Numbered from the stretch's first letter, positions 25,216 to 34,839 are shown. The stretch is 64,000 nucleotides of DNA from Deltaproteobacteria bacterium UBA1386 (GCA_002305765.1 DBQU01000025.1:62001-126000); one strand, 5' to 3'. Numbers and translations: made by a program. Notes: generated by a model not told the origin, from the letters alone.

Positions 25216-26976
25216 ATGCCCTACGACGCGACAAAGATGGCGGACTGGCAGATATCCGAGTCCGCCGAGGAGAAGATGAAAAGCATTCGCCAGCTCAGCG
25301 ATGAGATGGGCCTTGGGGACAACGAGGTCATACCTTACGGGAAGCTGGGCCGCCTCAATTATGCCGCGATCATGCAGCGCCTGCGGGAGAAGTCGAACGG
25401 GAAGTACATAGACGTCACGGCCATCACCCCCACGCCGCTCGGTGAAGGAAAGACGACGACAACGATCGGCCTTCTCGAGGGACTGGGCAAGAGAGGCAGG
25501 AACGTGGGAGGGGCCATTCGCCAGCCGTCGACGGGTCCGACCATGAACGTCAAGGGGAGCGCGGGAGGCGGAGGCAACGCGCAGGTCGTGCCGCTGACGG
25601 AGTTCTCCCTGGGTCTGACCGGCGATATAGACCGCATCATGAACGCCCACAACATCGCCATGGTCGCTCTCACGGCCCGGATGCAGCACGAGCGCAACTA
25701 CGGTGACGGCGAGTTGGCGAAGAGGGGCCTGGCGCGTCTCGATGTCGACCCCACGAACATCCAGATGGGGTGGGTCATAGACTTCTGCGCTCAGGCGCTC
25801 CGCAACATCGTCGTCGGGATGGGCGGAAGGATGGATGGTTTCACGATGCAGTCCCACTTCGATATCGGGGTCAGTTCCGAACTCATGGCCATCCTGTCGA
25901 TAGTGCGGGACCTCAAGGACCTGCGCAAGCGCATCGGCGAGATCACCGTCGCCTATCGCAAGAACGGCGAGCCCGTCACCACAGAGGACCTCGAGGTCGC
26001 CGGGGCGATGTGCGCCATCATGAAGGACACCATCAACCCCACACTCATGCAGACCGTGGAAGGCCAGCCCATCATGGTGCATGCCGGACCCTTCGCGAAC
26101 ATTGCCATCGGGCAATCGTCGATCATTGCCGACCTCCTGGGCCTCAAGCTCTTCGACTATCACGTCACAGAGAGCGGTTTCGGCGCGGACATCGGTTTTG
26201 AGAAGTTCTGGAACGTGAAGTGCAGGCTGAGCGGCCTCAAACCCAATGTCTCGGTCATCACCGCGACCATACGGGCCCTCAAGATGCACGGCGGGGGGCC
26301 GCGTGTCGCCCCCGGTATCCCGCTGCCCCAGGAATACACCCGGGAAAACCTGGGGCTCCTCGAGAAGGGCATCCCGAACCTCCTTCACCACGTGCGCATC
26401 GTCAAGATGTCCGGGATCAAGCCCGTGGTGTGCATCAACAAGTTCACGACGGACACGGACGATGAGATCGCGCTGGTAAGAAGACATGCGGAAGCCGAGG
26501 GCGCGCGCGTTGCCGTATCGGAGCAGTGGTTGAAAGGCGGAGAGGGGGCGCTGGAACTCGCGGACGCCGTCATCGATGCCTGCGATGAAAAGGTCGAGTT
26601 CGGATACCTCTATCCTCTCGAGATGCCTCTTATGCAAAGGGTCGACGTGATAGCGAAGAACATCTACGGCGCCGACAGCGTTCTGTGGATCCCCGAGGCG
26701 GAGGAAAAGGCGCGGCGTTTGGAGGCCGACCCGGGGAAGAGCGATTACTTCACCATGATGGTCAAGAGCCACCTGAGTCTCTCCCATAAACCGGAGCTCA
26801 AGGGTGTCCCGAAAGGCTGGAGGCTCCCCGTCAGGGACGTCCTCGTCTTCACCGGGGCACGGTTCCTCTGCCCCGTCACCGGCGCGATAAGCCTCATGCC
26901 CGGCACAAGCTCCGACCCGGCATTCCGCCGCATAGACGTCGACGTGGAGACGGGGAAAGTAAAAGGGCTTTTCTAA
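25216..26976 (+). CDS. fhs: Formate-tetrahydrofolate ligase
   Basis: 586 aa from the ATG at 25216, chosen because AAGGAG lies 7 bases upstream; an ATG 18 bases earlier would put this site inside the gene. The ATP-binding loop is T-P-T-P-L-G-E-G-K-T-T-T-T near residue 72, followed by R-Q-P-S-T-G-P-T and the F-S-L-G-L-T-G-D segment. It forms 10-formyl-THF from formate, THF and ATP. In this cell it is the entry (or exit) of the methyl branch that continues with FolD and AcsE, encoded 17-26 kb away. A repeat island starts a few bases after the stop. Confidence 0.97.
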   Translation: MPYDATKMADWQISESAEEKMKSIRQLSDEMGLGDNEVIPYGKLGRLNYAAIMQRLREKSNGKYIDVTAITPTPLGEGKTTTTIGLLEGLGKRGRNVGGAIRQPSTGPTMNVKGSAGGGGNAQVVPLTEFSLGLTGDIDRIMNAHNIAMVALTARMQHERNYGDGELAKRGLARLDVDPTNIQMGWVIDFCAQALRNIVVGMGGRMDGFTMQSHFDIGVSSELMAILSIVRDLKDLRKRIGEITVAYRKNGEPVTTEDLEVAGAMCAIMKDTINPTLMQTVEGQPIMVHAGPFANIAIGQSSIIADLLGLKLFDYHVTESGFGADIGFEKFWNVKCRLSGLKPNVSVITATIRALKMHGGGPRVAPGIPLPQEYTRENLGLLEKGIPNLLHHVRIVKMSGIKPVVCINKFTTDTDDEIALVRRHAEAEGARVAVSEQWLKGGEGALELADAVIDACDEKVEFGYLYPLEMPLMQRVDVIAKNIYGADSVLWIPEAEEKARRLEADPGKSDYFTMMVKSHLSLSHKPELKGVPKGWRLPVRDVLVFTGARFLCPVTGAISLMPGTSSDPAFRRIDVDVETGKVKGLF

Positions 26977-26978
26977 AA

Positions 26979-27115
26979 CGCGAACGGGCATACGGGTCTT
27001 TCGCTGCGCGAAAAACGGGCATACGGGGAAAAGATGCCATTCTATTTTCTTTTCTGTTTTCTTGCCCCGTATGCTCGTTTACACGCCTCACGCGCAGACC
27101 CGTATGCCCGTTTAC
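26979..27115. repeat. Hairpin repeat island (ACGGGCATACGGG word)
   Basis: The left arm (26979-27035) holds two copies of ACGGGCATACGGG around a small stem TTTCGC-TGC-GCGAAA. The right arm (27062-27115) holds the reverse complement words CCCCGTATGC and CCCGTATGCCCGT. It fills the gap between two convergent gene ends, touching the stop of the 27663 gene. The same words occur at 51524-51635. Confidence 0.8.
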
Positions 27116-27663
27116 CTCTGGAGGATTTCCCCCGTCTTCACCGAGAAGAGGTAGGTCTGGTCGTCGTGAGTCTTGATGAGGATGGTACCCTCTTTGTCGT
27201 TGTACTTCAGTTCCTTTTGCCAGAAGAAATGGCTCACGGTGTGCTTTAGTTTCAACTGGTTCTTGATCAGGTCCCTGATAAGGTAGCTTTTCAGCTCCTT
27301 TCCGTTCTCGTAGAAGGCGAGCGCCAGCTGGTCGACCGACGATGCCCAGGGCCCCATGCGGACGATGTGCCGGCCGTCCGAGCTGGGATAGACGGAGAAG
27401 GAGTACCAGTAGACGGTCCACAGAGGGGTGGCGGAACCATCGTTCCTGTAAAGCCCCGATGCCTTGTAGGTCTTTCTGAGCTCCGTGTCCTTACTCACCC
27501 ATCTTTCGGGCGGAGCGAGCATGACGAAGATGTACTGCCCGTTCTCTGTCTCCTTCGCGTAATCGCGGGGAGGGGCGGGCGTATCGGCGAAGGCGGGAAC
27601 GCACAGCGCCAGGGACAGGACGATCAGCTGAAGTACAAGGATGGATCTCACGGCGGCAGTCAT
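27112..27663 (-). CDS. Secreted protein of unknown function
   Basis: 183 aa from the ATG at 27663, 8 bases after GGGAGG; an ATG two codons earlier is too close to it. A clear Sec signal peptide (hydrophobic core L-V-L-Q-L-I-V-L-S-L-A-L-C, likely cleavage after A-F-A) precedes a ~155-residue mature protein rich in aromatic and charged residues with no motif I recognise. It is probably periplasmic. The C-terminus (V-K-T-G-E-I-L-Q-R) stops exactly where the repeat island begins. Confidence 0.72.
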   Translation of the reverse strand: MTAAVRSILVLQLIVLSLALCVPAFADTPAPPRDYAKETENGQYIFVMLAPPERWVSKDTELRKTYKASGLYRNDGSATPLWTVYWYSFSVYPSSDGRHIVRMGPWASSVDQLALAFYENGKELKSYLIRDLIKNQLKLKHTVSHFFWQKELKYNDKEGTILIKTHDDQTYLFSVKTGEILQR

Positions 27664-27729
27664 GGTCATTTCCTCCCGGATAGTGTAGGAACCGGTCTAT
27701 AGAGTACTACGCCCGGGGGGTCAATACAA

Positions 27730-27900
27730 GCGTGGGATCGTTGTCTCTTTTGCCTGTCCGTCGTCCCTGCCTTTGTGCTTCTTGAACTCCTACACTCGCT
27801 CGGTCTGCCGCAGCCATATGACGGGAACCCCCAGCGACCGGCAGTGGTCGGCAAGCAGCTCGTTGCCACAGCGGACACGATGCGGGGCATGGCCGGCTCC
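27730..27900 (-). pseudogene. Possible remnant of a coding region in the gap before the alpha/beta hydrolase
   Basis: Within an otherwise empty 335-base gap, one minus-strand frame reads with the codon bias of the surrounding genes (C-G-N-E-L-L-A-D-H-C-R-S-L-G-V-P-V-I-W-L). After R-Q-T-E-R-V it meets an in-frame TAG, then continues E-F-K-K-H-K-G-R. There is no credible start and a stop lies close upstream. It may be a decayed gene fragment; I do not recognise the protein. Confidence 0.25.
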
Positions 27901-27998
27901 CCGGAGGGTGCGCAGGAAAAGTCAGGTTTGGCCCGCGGTATTCCCCTGCGGGTCGTCTTCCTTTATAATTGTCTTAAAGGGTGGTGGTCAACGGACGC

Positions 27999-28805
27999 AT
28001 GAAGGGAGCCAGGAAGACAGCGGCGCTTATATCGATGCTGCTCGTGGCAGCGGCGATCGCGGGGTGTGATGTGCTGCAGGACCATTTCATATACTTTCCC
28101 GATCACATCCGGCCCTCCGCCGGGGCCCTCACGGCGCGGGGCCTAACCGTCTGGATGGCGTCGGGGGATGATTACCGGGGGCTTGTCAGCGCGCCGGAGT
28201 CAGACGCCCCTGCAGGCACGGTCATTGTCTTTCATGGCAATGCGGGCAAGGCGGCCGACCGCGGGTTCTACGCGAAGATGCTCGTCCCTCTCAACTACCG
28301 TGTCATCCTTGCCGAGTATCCCGGGTATGGAGGGCGGCCGGGAAGCCGGGGAGAAGACCAATTCGTAAAGGATGCCCGCCTTACCGTCGAGGCTGCCTTC
28401 GCAAAGTACGGCGCGCCCCTGTACCTTTTGGGAGAATCCCTCGGGTGCGGTGTCGTGGCCGCCGTGGCCGGCGGCTCGCCCGTGCCCGTGGAGGGGATCG
28501 TGCTTTTCACGCCCTGGGATGACCTCCTGTCCGTGGCGGCCTCGCATGCCCCCGCTTTCATTGCCCGGATTGTCCTGAAGGACCGGTACGACAGCGTGGC
28601 GAACCTGGCAAATTATGCCGGTAAGACGGCGATCATCGGAGCCGAGCGCGACGACATCATTCCCGTGGTCCATGCTGAGGCGCTCTACGCGTCAATTCCC
28701 GGGAGAAAGCGCATGTGGACCATAAAGGGCGCCGGACACAACGATTGGCCCATGCTCGCGAGCGGCGCGATGTTCAGGGAGATAATGGATTTCGTCTCGA
28801 GATAG
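27999..28805 (+). CDS. Alpha/beta hydrolase lipoprotein
   Basis: 268 aa from the ATG at 27999. A lipoprotein signal with lipobox I-A-G-C (Cys near residue 23) places it in the envelope. The hydrolase fold shows V-F-H-G-N-A-G (oxyanion region), the nucleophile serine in L-L-G-E-S-L-G-C-G, the acid in A-E-R-D-D-I-I-P and the histidine in G-A-G-H-N-D-W. This is the BEM46/Frsa-like 'serine aminopeptidase S33' type found in many bacterial lipoproteins. The substrate is unknown. Confidence 0.85.
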   Translation: MKGARKTAALISMLLVAAAIAGCDVLQDHFIYFPDHIRPSAGALTARGLTVWMASGDDYRGLVSAPESDAPAGTVIVFHGNAGKAADRGFYAKMLVPLNYRVILAEYPGYGGRPGSRGEDQFVKDARLTVEAAFAKYGAPLYLLGESLGCGVVAAVAGGSPVPVEGIVLFTPWDDLLSVAASHAPAFIARIVLKDRYDSVANLANYAGKTAIIGAERDDIIPVVHAEALYASIPGRKRMWTIKGAGHNDWPMLASGAMFREIMDFVSR

Positions 28806-29039
28806 TTCCGGGGGACCTTTGCCTTCCTCGACGCCCGCGCCGCGGCCGGTCTTTTCTGTGCAGGAGCGTCGGTCCGGCGACTATGGTTTGTAGGCGTTTA
28901 ACCCACATCTAATTCATCCCCATCCCGATACCAAACACTCATGATTTATTCTAACCTGATACCGTGGGATTGGTAATTGATGAGAGAATGCGGCTGTGAG
29001 TGCCGTATCGGCAAATCTTGAAGGACAAGGAGAAGAAGA

Positions 29040-31013
29040 ATGGCAAACGTCAACGAAACCGATTTTTATGACAAGGTGTTTCCCGTTCCTGACAGGGTAA
29101 GGGAAAAATCGTACATCAAGAGCAGGGCGGAGTACGATAAGCTCTACAAGGAGTCCATCGAAAACCCTGACGCTTTCTGGGCGAAAGAGGCCGAAAAAAG
29201 GCTCACCTGGTTCAAACCCTTCGACAAGAACAAGGTCTCCGATTGGTCTTTCGGCGACGACCTCCACGTGAAATGGTTTGAGGGCGGCAAGCTCAACGCC
29301 AGCTACAACTGCCTCGACCGGCACCTGGAAACGAAAAAGAACAAAGCGGCCATCATCTTTGAAGGCAACGACCCCAAAGACTGGAAGGTTTTCACCTACT
29401 GGGATCTGTACCGGGAAGTGAACAAGTTCGCCAACGTCCTGAAGGGCCTCGGACTCAAGAAGGGCGATGTCGCTTCGATCTATCTCCCGATGATTCCGGA
29501 ACTCGTCATCTCCATGCTTGCCTGCGCCAGGATAGGCGTGGTGCACGCCATCGTCTTCGGCGGTTTCTCGGCGGAGGCCTTGAGAGACAGGATCAATGAC
29601 TGCAAATCCACGGTGCTCATCACCTGCGACGGTACCTACCGCGGCGCCAAGGCAGTCCCGCAGAAGGACAACGCCGACAAGGCGGCAGACCAGTGCCCGT
29701 CCATCAAGACCGAGATCGTCGTGAAGCGTACCGGCACTCCCGTCACCATGAAGGACGGCCGGGACGTGTGGTGGGATGACCTGATGGCAAAGGCCGACAG
29801 CTACTGCAAACCCGAGGAAATGGACGCCGAAGACGCGCTCTTCATCCTCTATACGTCAGGCTCAACGGGAGCACCCAAGGGTGTTCAGCATTCGACCGCC
29901 GGTTATCTGCTTTACGCATCCATGACGCAGCAGCTTGCTTTCGACGTGCGTGACGAAGACGTTTACTGGTGCACGGCCGATATCGGCTGGGTCACGGGTC
30001 ACAGCTATGTCGCCTACGGGCCTCTGACGAACGGACATACCAGCATCCTCTTTGAGGGCGTTCCCAGCTATCCCGGTTTCGACCGGTTCTGGGAAGTGGT
30101 GGAAAAATACAACGTCAACAACTTCTACACCGCCCCGACGGCCATCCGCGCCGTTGCCAAGGAAGGCGACGAGTGGGTCGAGAAACACGACCTCTCCTCC
30201 CTGCGCGTTCTCGGTTCCGTCGGCGAGCCGCTGAACCCCGAGGCCTGGTGGTGGTTCTACAACAAGGTTGGCGGCGGCAGGTGCACCATCGTCGATACGT
30301 GGTGGCAGACGGAGAACGGCGGACACATGATCCTTCCTCTCCCCGGCGCGGTCGACATCAAACCGGCGAAATGTATGCAGCCTTTCTTTGGCGTTATCCC
30401 GGCCATTATGGACGAGGACGGCAAAGAGATCGTGGGCCCGGGCAAGGGCGCACTCTGCATGAAGACCGCATGGCCCGGCATGATGAGGGGCGTGTGGGGC
30501 AACCCGAAACTCTTTAAGGAAAACTACTTCTCCCAGTTCCCCGGCCACTACTTCTCCGGCGACGGTGCCGAGCGCGATGCCGATGGCGACTACAAGATCA
30601 CCGGAAGGATCGACGACGTCATCAACGTCTCCGGCCACAGGCTGGGAACCGCCGAGATCGAGGCCGCATTGACCTCCCATCCGAAGGTCGCGGAATCCGC
30701 GGTCGTGGGCTTCCCGCATGACATCAAAGGTCAGGGTATCTATGCCTACGTCACCCTGAACACGGGCGTCGAGAAAGACGATGCCCTGAAGAAGGATCTC
30801 ATCGCCCTGGTGCGCAAGGAGATCGGCCCCATCGCCACTCCTGACCTCATCCAGTGGGCGGACGGGCTTCCCAAGACAAGGTCCGGCAAGATCATGCGCC
30901 GCGTGCTCAGGCAGGTCGCGGCTGAGAAGTTCGAGGACTTCGGCGACACCTCAACGCTGGCCGAGCCTCACGTTGTCGATGACCTGGTAGCGGAGAGAAA
31001 GAAGATAAAGTAA
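29040..31013 (+). CDS. acs: Acetyl-CoA synthetase (AMP-forming)
   Basis: 657 aa, usual length. ANL-superfamily motifs: Y-T-S-G-S-T-G-A-P-K-G-V (P-loop), the W-W-Q-T-E-N-G-G motif for acetate-size pockets (W-x-x-T-E), Y-x-x-G-D and the C-terminal hinge G-R-I-D-D-V-I-N-V-S-G-H-R with the catalytic lysine in T-R-S-G-K-I-M-R-R. It activates acetate with ATP to acetyl-CoA, AMP and PPi. Transcription is likely ended by the hairpin at 31021-31059. It is convergent with the ADP-forming GNAT-containing synthetase. Confidence 0.97.
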   Translation: MANVNETDFYDKVFPVPDRVREKSYIKSRAEYDKLYKESIENPDAFWAKEAEKRLTWFKPFDKNKVSDWSFGDDLHVKWFEGGKLNASYNCLDRHLETKKNKAAIIFEGNDPKDWKVFTYWDLYREVNKFANVLKGLGLKKGDVASIYLPMIPELVISMLACARIGVVHAIVFGGFSAEALRDRINDCKSTVLITCDGTYRGAKAVPQKDNADKAADQCPSIKTEIVVKRTGTPVTMKDGRDVWWDDLMAKADSYCKPEEMDAEDALFILYTSGSTGAPKGVQHSTAGYLLYASMTQQLAFDVRDEDVYWCTADIGWVTGHSYVAYGPLTNGHTSILFEGVPSYPGFDRFWEVVEKYNVNNFYTAPTAIRAVAKEGDEWVEKHDLSSLRVLGSVGEPLNPEAWWWFYNKVGGGRCTIVDTWWQTENGGHMILPLPGAVDIKPAKCMQPFFGVIPAIMDEDGKEIVGPGKGALCMKTAWPGMMRGVWGNPKLFKENYFSQFPGHYFSGDGAERDADGDYKITGRIDDVINVSGHRLGTAEIEAALTSHPKVAESAVVGFPHDIKGQGIYAYVTLNTGVEKDDALKKDLIALVRKEIGPIATPDLIQWADGLPKTRSGKIMRRVLRQVAAEKFEDFGDTSTLAEPHVVDDLVAERKKIK

Positions 31014-31020
31014 GGTAAAA

Positions 31021-31059
31021 AAGGACCCGGCCAGACTTCACGTCAGTAGCCGGGTCCTT
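31021..31059 (+). terminator. Hairpin downstream of acs
   Basis: AAGGACCCGGC (31021-31031) pairs perfectly with GCCGGGTCCTT (31049-31059) over a 17-base loop, starting a few bases after the acs stop. The following T-run is short (TTCTCC), so termination strength is uncertain. Confidence 0.7.
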
Positions 31060-31217
31060 CTCCTGAATATTTCAGGTGTTTCAAGGAGACTTCTGTCGAT
31101 CGTACCCGTATTACGATCGGCGTCTGCCAGAGTTGAGGGGGATCCTATTTCCAACCCACATCTCCCTCAACTCACTATTCTATACTAAAACTCAGAAGAA
31201 AAGTAAAGAAAGAAGAC

Positions 31218-31346
31218 CGCTTGAACCGCTTGAGCGTCAAAAGAAGAATGACGGCATGTTGCGGATATTCGGGCAGGCGGCGCCATGCAAGAGCCAACCT
31301 CACGGCCTGCGCAGCATTCAAGCGGTTCAAGCGGTTCAAGCGGTTT
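31218..31346. repeat. Hairpin repeat island (TTCAAGCGG word)
   Basis: The left arm (31218-31238) reads CGCTTGAACCGCTTGAG. The right arm (31316-31346) iterates TTCAAGCGG three times, ending two bases before the stop codon of the minus-strand synthetase. With the hairpin AGTTGAGGG...CCCTCAACT around 31130-31175 it fills the 334-base gap after acs, where I see no gene. Confidence 0.75.
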
Positions 31347-31347
31347 T

Positions 31348-33987
31348 CTACTCGAGGTTTCTCGACATGAGGAGCATGTTGCGTTCCTTGGCGTGCATTG
31401 TGAAGTTGCAGTGGTTGAGGACCTTGTTCATGGGGAAGTTCTCCTGCACTATCTCGGCGTTGACGACGCGGATGCCGAGATGCTTCGAAAGGTCGAGGCA
31501 CGCTTCGAGGAGCAGGCGGCCCAGTGTTCTCTTCTGCCAGGAGTCGGTGACGATGACGGCATATTCCGCCTGGTCCGTTGGACCGCACTTGATAAGCCGC
31601 GCTATGGCCACGAGCTTTCTGCGGTCCGCCTCCACGGCCTCGGCGACCACGGCGACCTCTTCCTCGGGGTCAATGACACAGTAACGGCGGGCGGCTTCCG
31701 GTGTAGGGTCGAAGGGGGAGAGGAAGCGCATCCAGAGAGACCGTGGAGAGCAGCTCTTCACGAAATCCGTCCAGAGGTCGATATCGTTCTGCGTGAGCAG
31801 TCTCAGGTGTACCTGCCGGCCGGCTATCGCGAAGGAGCGGTCCGCCAGGAAGCCGTTGAGGTCGGCCAGGCGGGCGGCGCTTTGCCTGCGGCGGTGAGCG
31901 TACATGTCCGACAGGACGTCGACGGCCATTTCGGGAGTGGAATACACGGGAATGCCTTTCTGCTCCATTTCGACGACATGGTCCATCATGAACTCCTTGC
32001 ATGCCACGCAGCACAGGACCGGTTTCCCCCTGTAGTCGATGGAGGCCAGCGTTTCCACGTAGGACCCCAGTATCTCGCCCTGGACGATGACTATGATGGC
32101 GTTGACCTCGGGACTCTCGACGCCGATGCTGATGAGTTGGCGTACCTGTGTGGCGTCCATATTAAAGGAGCAGTCCACGGGGTTCTGAACGTTGAGGTAA
32201 TCGTCGAGATAGGGCGCCAGCCGCTCCTTGAGGCGCGGCTCGAGCTCTGCGAGCGTGAGCCCCCTGGTGTAGAGCATGTCCGTGGCCGCGACACCGAGGG
32301 ACCCCGTGTATGTCACGACCAAAACGCCGGGCCCCTTTGGCAGGGGCTGCTTGGAAAAGGCCCGCATGAGGGAGAAGAGGTGCTCGTTGTCCCGGGCCCG
32401 GATGATGCCGCTTTGCCGGAATGCGGCGGAGTTGATCTCGTCGTTCCCGGCCATGGAGGCGGTGTGTGACGAGACGGCCTTCTTTCCCGCCTCGGTCCGG
32501 CCTGTCTTGAGGGCGATAACGGGTTTCTTCGTTGAGACACGCCCCGCTACATCGACCAGACGCCGGCCGCTCGTCACATCCTCCATGTACATCCCCACCA
32601 CACGTATGTTCGGATCCTCTCCCATGAATTCGAGGATATCGGCCTCGCTGACATCCATCTTGTTGCCGATGGTGGCGATCATCCCGAAATCGAGTACGTT
32701 GTGCAGCCCCGTGAGCATTCCTGCCGCGTAGACCCCGGCCTGGGCGATGAGCCCCACATTCCCCCTCTTGAGCTCGCCGACGAGTCCGATCGATTGGACC
32801 ATGTTGTGATGCGTGTTGATGATGCCCGAACAGTTGGGGCCGAGCAGGCGGCATCCCTTTGCCGTGACAAGGTCCTTGATGCGGGCCTGTGTTCTTCTGC
32901 CGGCTTCTCCCGTCTCCGCGAAGCCTGCCGTTTCCACCACGAGATTCCTGACCCCCTTCCTGCAGCAGTCTTCGATGGCTTGCGGGGCCGCCCCGGCGGG
33001 TACGATGATGATCGCCGTGTCCACGGGGTCTTTCACGTCGAGGATCGACGGGTAGGCCCTGACCCCCAGCACCGTTCCCTTCCGGGGATTTATGGGATAG
33101 AGCTTTCCTTCGAACTGGTGGGAAAGCAGGTTTCGCATGACGTTATATCCCAGCTTGCCCCCGGAATCGGTGGCTCCCAGCACAGCGATGCTCTTGGGAT
33201 AGAACAGTCTGCGAAGATCGTCCTTTGCCCTGGGAGCCGCTTGAGGAGAGATCCGGGGGGAATGATCGACAAATACGCGGGCATCCACGGCGACGCATCC
33301 GGTGGGGTAGAGAAGAAGGGGGTTAATGTCGAGTTCTTTGAGTTCGGGGTGCTTGACGGCGAGCGCGGAGACAGTGAGCAGCGTTCTTTCGAGGGCCGCG
33401 AGATCGACGGAAACCCCCCGGTATCCTTTCAGAATAGGAAAGCCCCTTATCTCCTCCATCATCTCCCGGGCGGCGTCGACGGTGATCGGCAGGACCCTGA
33501 ATGTCACGTCCTTCAGTACCTCCGCAAAGATGCCGCCCAGCCCGAACATGAGGACCGGCCCGAAACTCTCGTCGCGCGTGAATCCGACGATCGCCTCCAC
33601 TCCCGGAGGAGCCATCTTCTGCACAGACACCCCCGTGATGCTCCTGTTGCTGAATGACGAGAGGATATCGCGGTGGGCCTGCCTGACCTCGCCGTCGTTC
33701 CCGAGGTTCAGCTTCACGCCGCCGGCGTCGGTCTTGTGGATGACGTCGGGAGAGACGATCTTGAGGACGACGGGGTAACCCAGGTTCCGCGCCGTCTTTA
33801 CGGCCTCGTCCTCGGAGGCGACGACGGCCGCTCCTGTCGTCCTGATGCCGGCGTTCTCGAGGACCGCCTTGCTCTCATGCTCCATGAGGTGATCGCGGCC
33901 TTCAGACCGTGAAAGACCCAGTATCCGCGGTATGGTATTGCGCCCGTTGCGGCCGCCCCCTGTGCTCTTTTTCTGGTTCGTCTCCAT
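31348..33987 (-). CDS. ADP-forming acyl-CoA synthetase / GNAT acetyltransferase fusion with rearranged domains
   Basis: 879 aa from the ATG at 33987. Domain order: ATP-grasp (about 20-230, V-L-K-I-V-S-P-D-V-I-H-K-T-D-A-G-G-V), CoA-binding Rossmann domain (about 250-385, S-I-A-V-L-G-A-T), succinyl-CoA ligase-like domains with the phospho-histidine in V-S-S-H-T-A-S-M-A-G, and a C-terminal GNAT domain (about 715-875). In the usual Pat/YfiQ proteins the ATP-grasp follows the CoA-binding part; here it leads. Members with intact catalytic residues make acyl-CoA and ADP; members with GNAT acetylate lysines such as that of Acs. Encoded convergently with acs, so it may regulate or complement it. Confidence 0.88.
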   Translation of the reverse strand: METNQKKSTGGGRNGRNTIPRILGLSRSEGRDHLMEHESKAVLENAGIRTTGAAVVASEDEAVKTARNLGYPVVLKIVSPDVIHKTDAGGVKLNLGNDGEVRQAHRDILSSFSNRSITGVSVQKMAPPGVEAIVGFTRDESFGPVLMFGLGGIFAEVLKDVTFRVLPITVDAAREMMEEIRGFPILKGYRGVSVDLAALERTLLTVSALAVKHPELKELDINPLLLYPTGCVAVDARVFVDHSPRISPQAAPRAKDDLRRLFYPKSIAVLGATDSGGKLGYNVMRNLLSHQFEGKLYPINPRKGTVLGVRAYPSILDVKDPVDTAIIIVPAGAAPQAIEDCCRKGVRNLVVETAGFAETGEAGRRTQARIKDLVTAKGCRLLGPNCSGIINTHHNMVQSIGLVGELKRGNVGLIAQAGVYAAGMLTGLHNVLDFGMIATIGNKMDVSEADILEFMGEDPNIRVVGMYMEDVTSGRRLVDVAGRVSTKKPVIALKTGRTEAGKKAVSSHTASMAGNDEINSAAFRQSGIIRARDNEHLFSLMRAFSKQPLPKGPGVLVVTYTGSLGVAATDMLYTRGLTLAELEPRLKERLAPYLDDYLNVQNPVDCSFNMDATQVRQLISIGVESPEVNAIIVIVQGEILGSYVETLASIDYRGKPVLCCVACKEFMMDHVVEMEQKGIPVYSTPEMAVDVLSDMYAHRRRQSAARLADLNGFLADRSFAIAGRQVHLRLLTQNDIDLWTDFVKSCSPRSLWMRFLSPFDPTPEAARRYCVIDPEEEVAVVAEAVEADRRKLVAIARLIKCGPTDQAEYAVIVTDSWQKRTLGRLLLEACLDLSKHLGIRVVNAEIVQENFPMNKVLNHCNFTMHAKERNMLLMSRNLE

Positions 33988-34205
33988 TCGTCTGCCCCCG
34001 TCGCGTGTGAATGTGTCCGCGAATGGCGGTAGTCTATTATTGCATGGCAGGTGGGCGTGCGGTATCGGCTGGAATCTGTTTCTTGTGTCGGAGAGTGAAA
34101 GGGATGTCGTGACGGTGTCCGGCTTACATGGTGGGGTCATGCGGCGGGCAGCCGCATAGGATGAAACCCGACGGGGGGACCGGCCTCAATGGCGCCGTCA
34201 CGCTG

Positions 34206-34838
34206 CTAGATGATGAGGTTGTTCTTAACCGCGTAAAGGGTCAGCTCCGCGTTCTTCTTCATGTCCATCTTGTCGAGTATTCTCGTCCGGTAGGTGCTGA
34301 TGGTCTTCGCGCTGAGGCAGAGATCCTCTGCCACCTCGCTCACGGACATACCGGAGGCAAGCAGGAGCATGACCTGGTATTCACGGTTGGAGAGCCGTTC
34401 GTGGCGGGGTTTCTCCGCGCCCGCGTCGAGTTCGAAGGCAAGCTTCTCGGCAAGTGAAACGGTGACATACTTGCCGCCGCGTGAGACTTTACGGATCGCG
34501 CTTATCAGCTCCTGGGGGGCGCTCGCCTTGGTGAGATAGCCGGAGGCGCCGGCGCGGAGCATCCGGACGGCGTACTGTTCCTCGGGGTGCATACTGAGAA
34601 TGAGAACGGGCACCCTGGGCTTCATGACCTTGATCTCCTCGAGGACTTCCAACCCGCTCTTTCCCGGCATGGAGATGTCGAGGAGAACAAGGTCATAATC
34701 CTTTGCCGTCATTTTGAGCAGTACCTCCTGCCCGCTTCCGGCCTCATCCTCGACGGTCATATCATCGAGGCCCGCCAGTATCTGCTTGATACCTTCCCGG
34801 ACCACCGAATGATCGTCAGCAACAAGGATCCGTATCAT
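34206..34838 (-). CDS. NarL/FixJ-family response regulator
   Basis: 210 aa. Receiver domain with acidic pocket A-D-D-H, phospho-acceptor aspartate in V-L-L-D-I-S-M-P-G (near residue 54) and lysine in Y-L-T-K-A. The C-terminal LuxR HTH is R-L-S-N-R-E-Y-Q-V-M-L-L-L-A-S-G-M-S-V-S. Start codon has GGAGG seven bases upstream. It lies one base after the stop of the histidine kinase gene, so the two form a translationally coupled pair. Targets are not visible. Confidence 0.93.
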   Translation of the reverse strand: MIRILVADDHSVVREGIKQILAGLDDMTVEDEAGSGQEVLLKMTAKDYDLVLLDISMPGKSGLEVLEEIKVMKPRVPVLILSMHPEEQYAVRMLRAGASGYLTKASAPQELISAIRKVSRGGKYVTVSLAEKLAFELDAGAEKPRHERLSNREYQVMLLLASGMSVSEVAEDLCLSAKTISTYRTRILDKMDMKKNAELTLYAVKNNLII

Positions 34839-34839
34839 G

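Noticed and set aside
25165..26991. 608-codon minus-strand frame over fhs
   Set aside because: Shadow of formate-THF ligase; composition is H/D/R/V-rich with no family similarity.
31021..31059. Riboswitch after acs
   Set aside because: It is a simple perfect hairpin after a stop codon, best explained as a terminator.
31076..31684. Plus-strand open frame after acs
   Set aside because: It runs through the repeat island and antisense of the synthetase gene and lacks protein-like composition.
34000..34140. N-terminal extension of the acyl-CoA synthetase to 34140
   Set aside because: The added residues are not family-like and the ATG at 33987 fits the ATP-grasp start.
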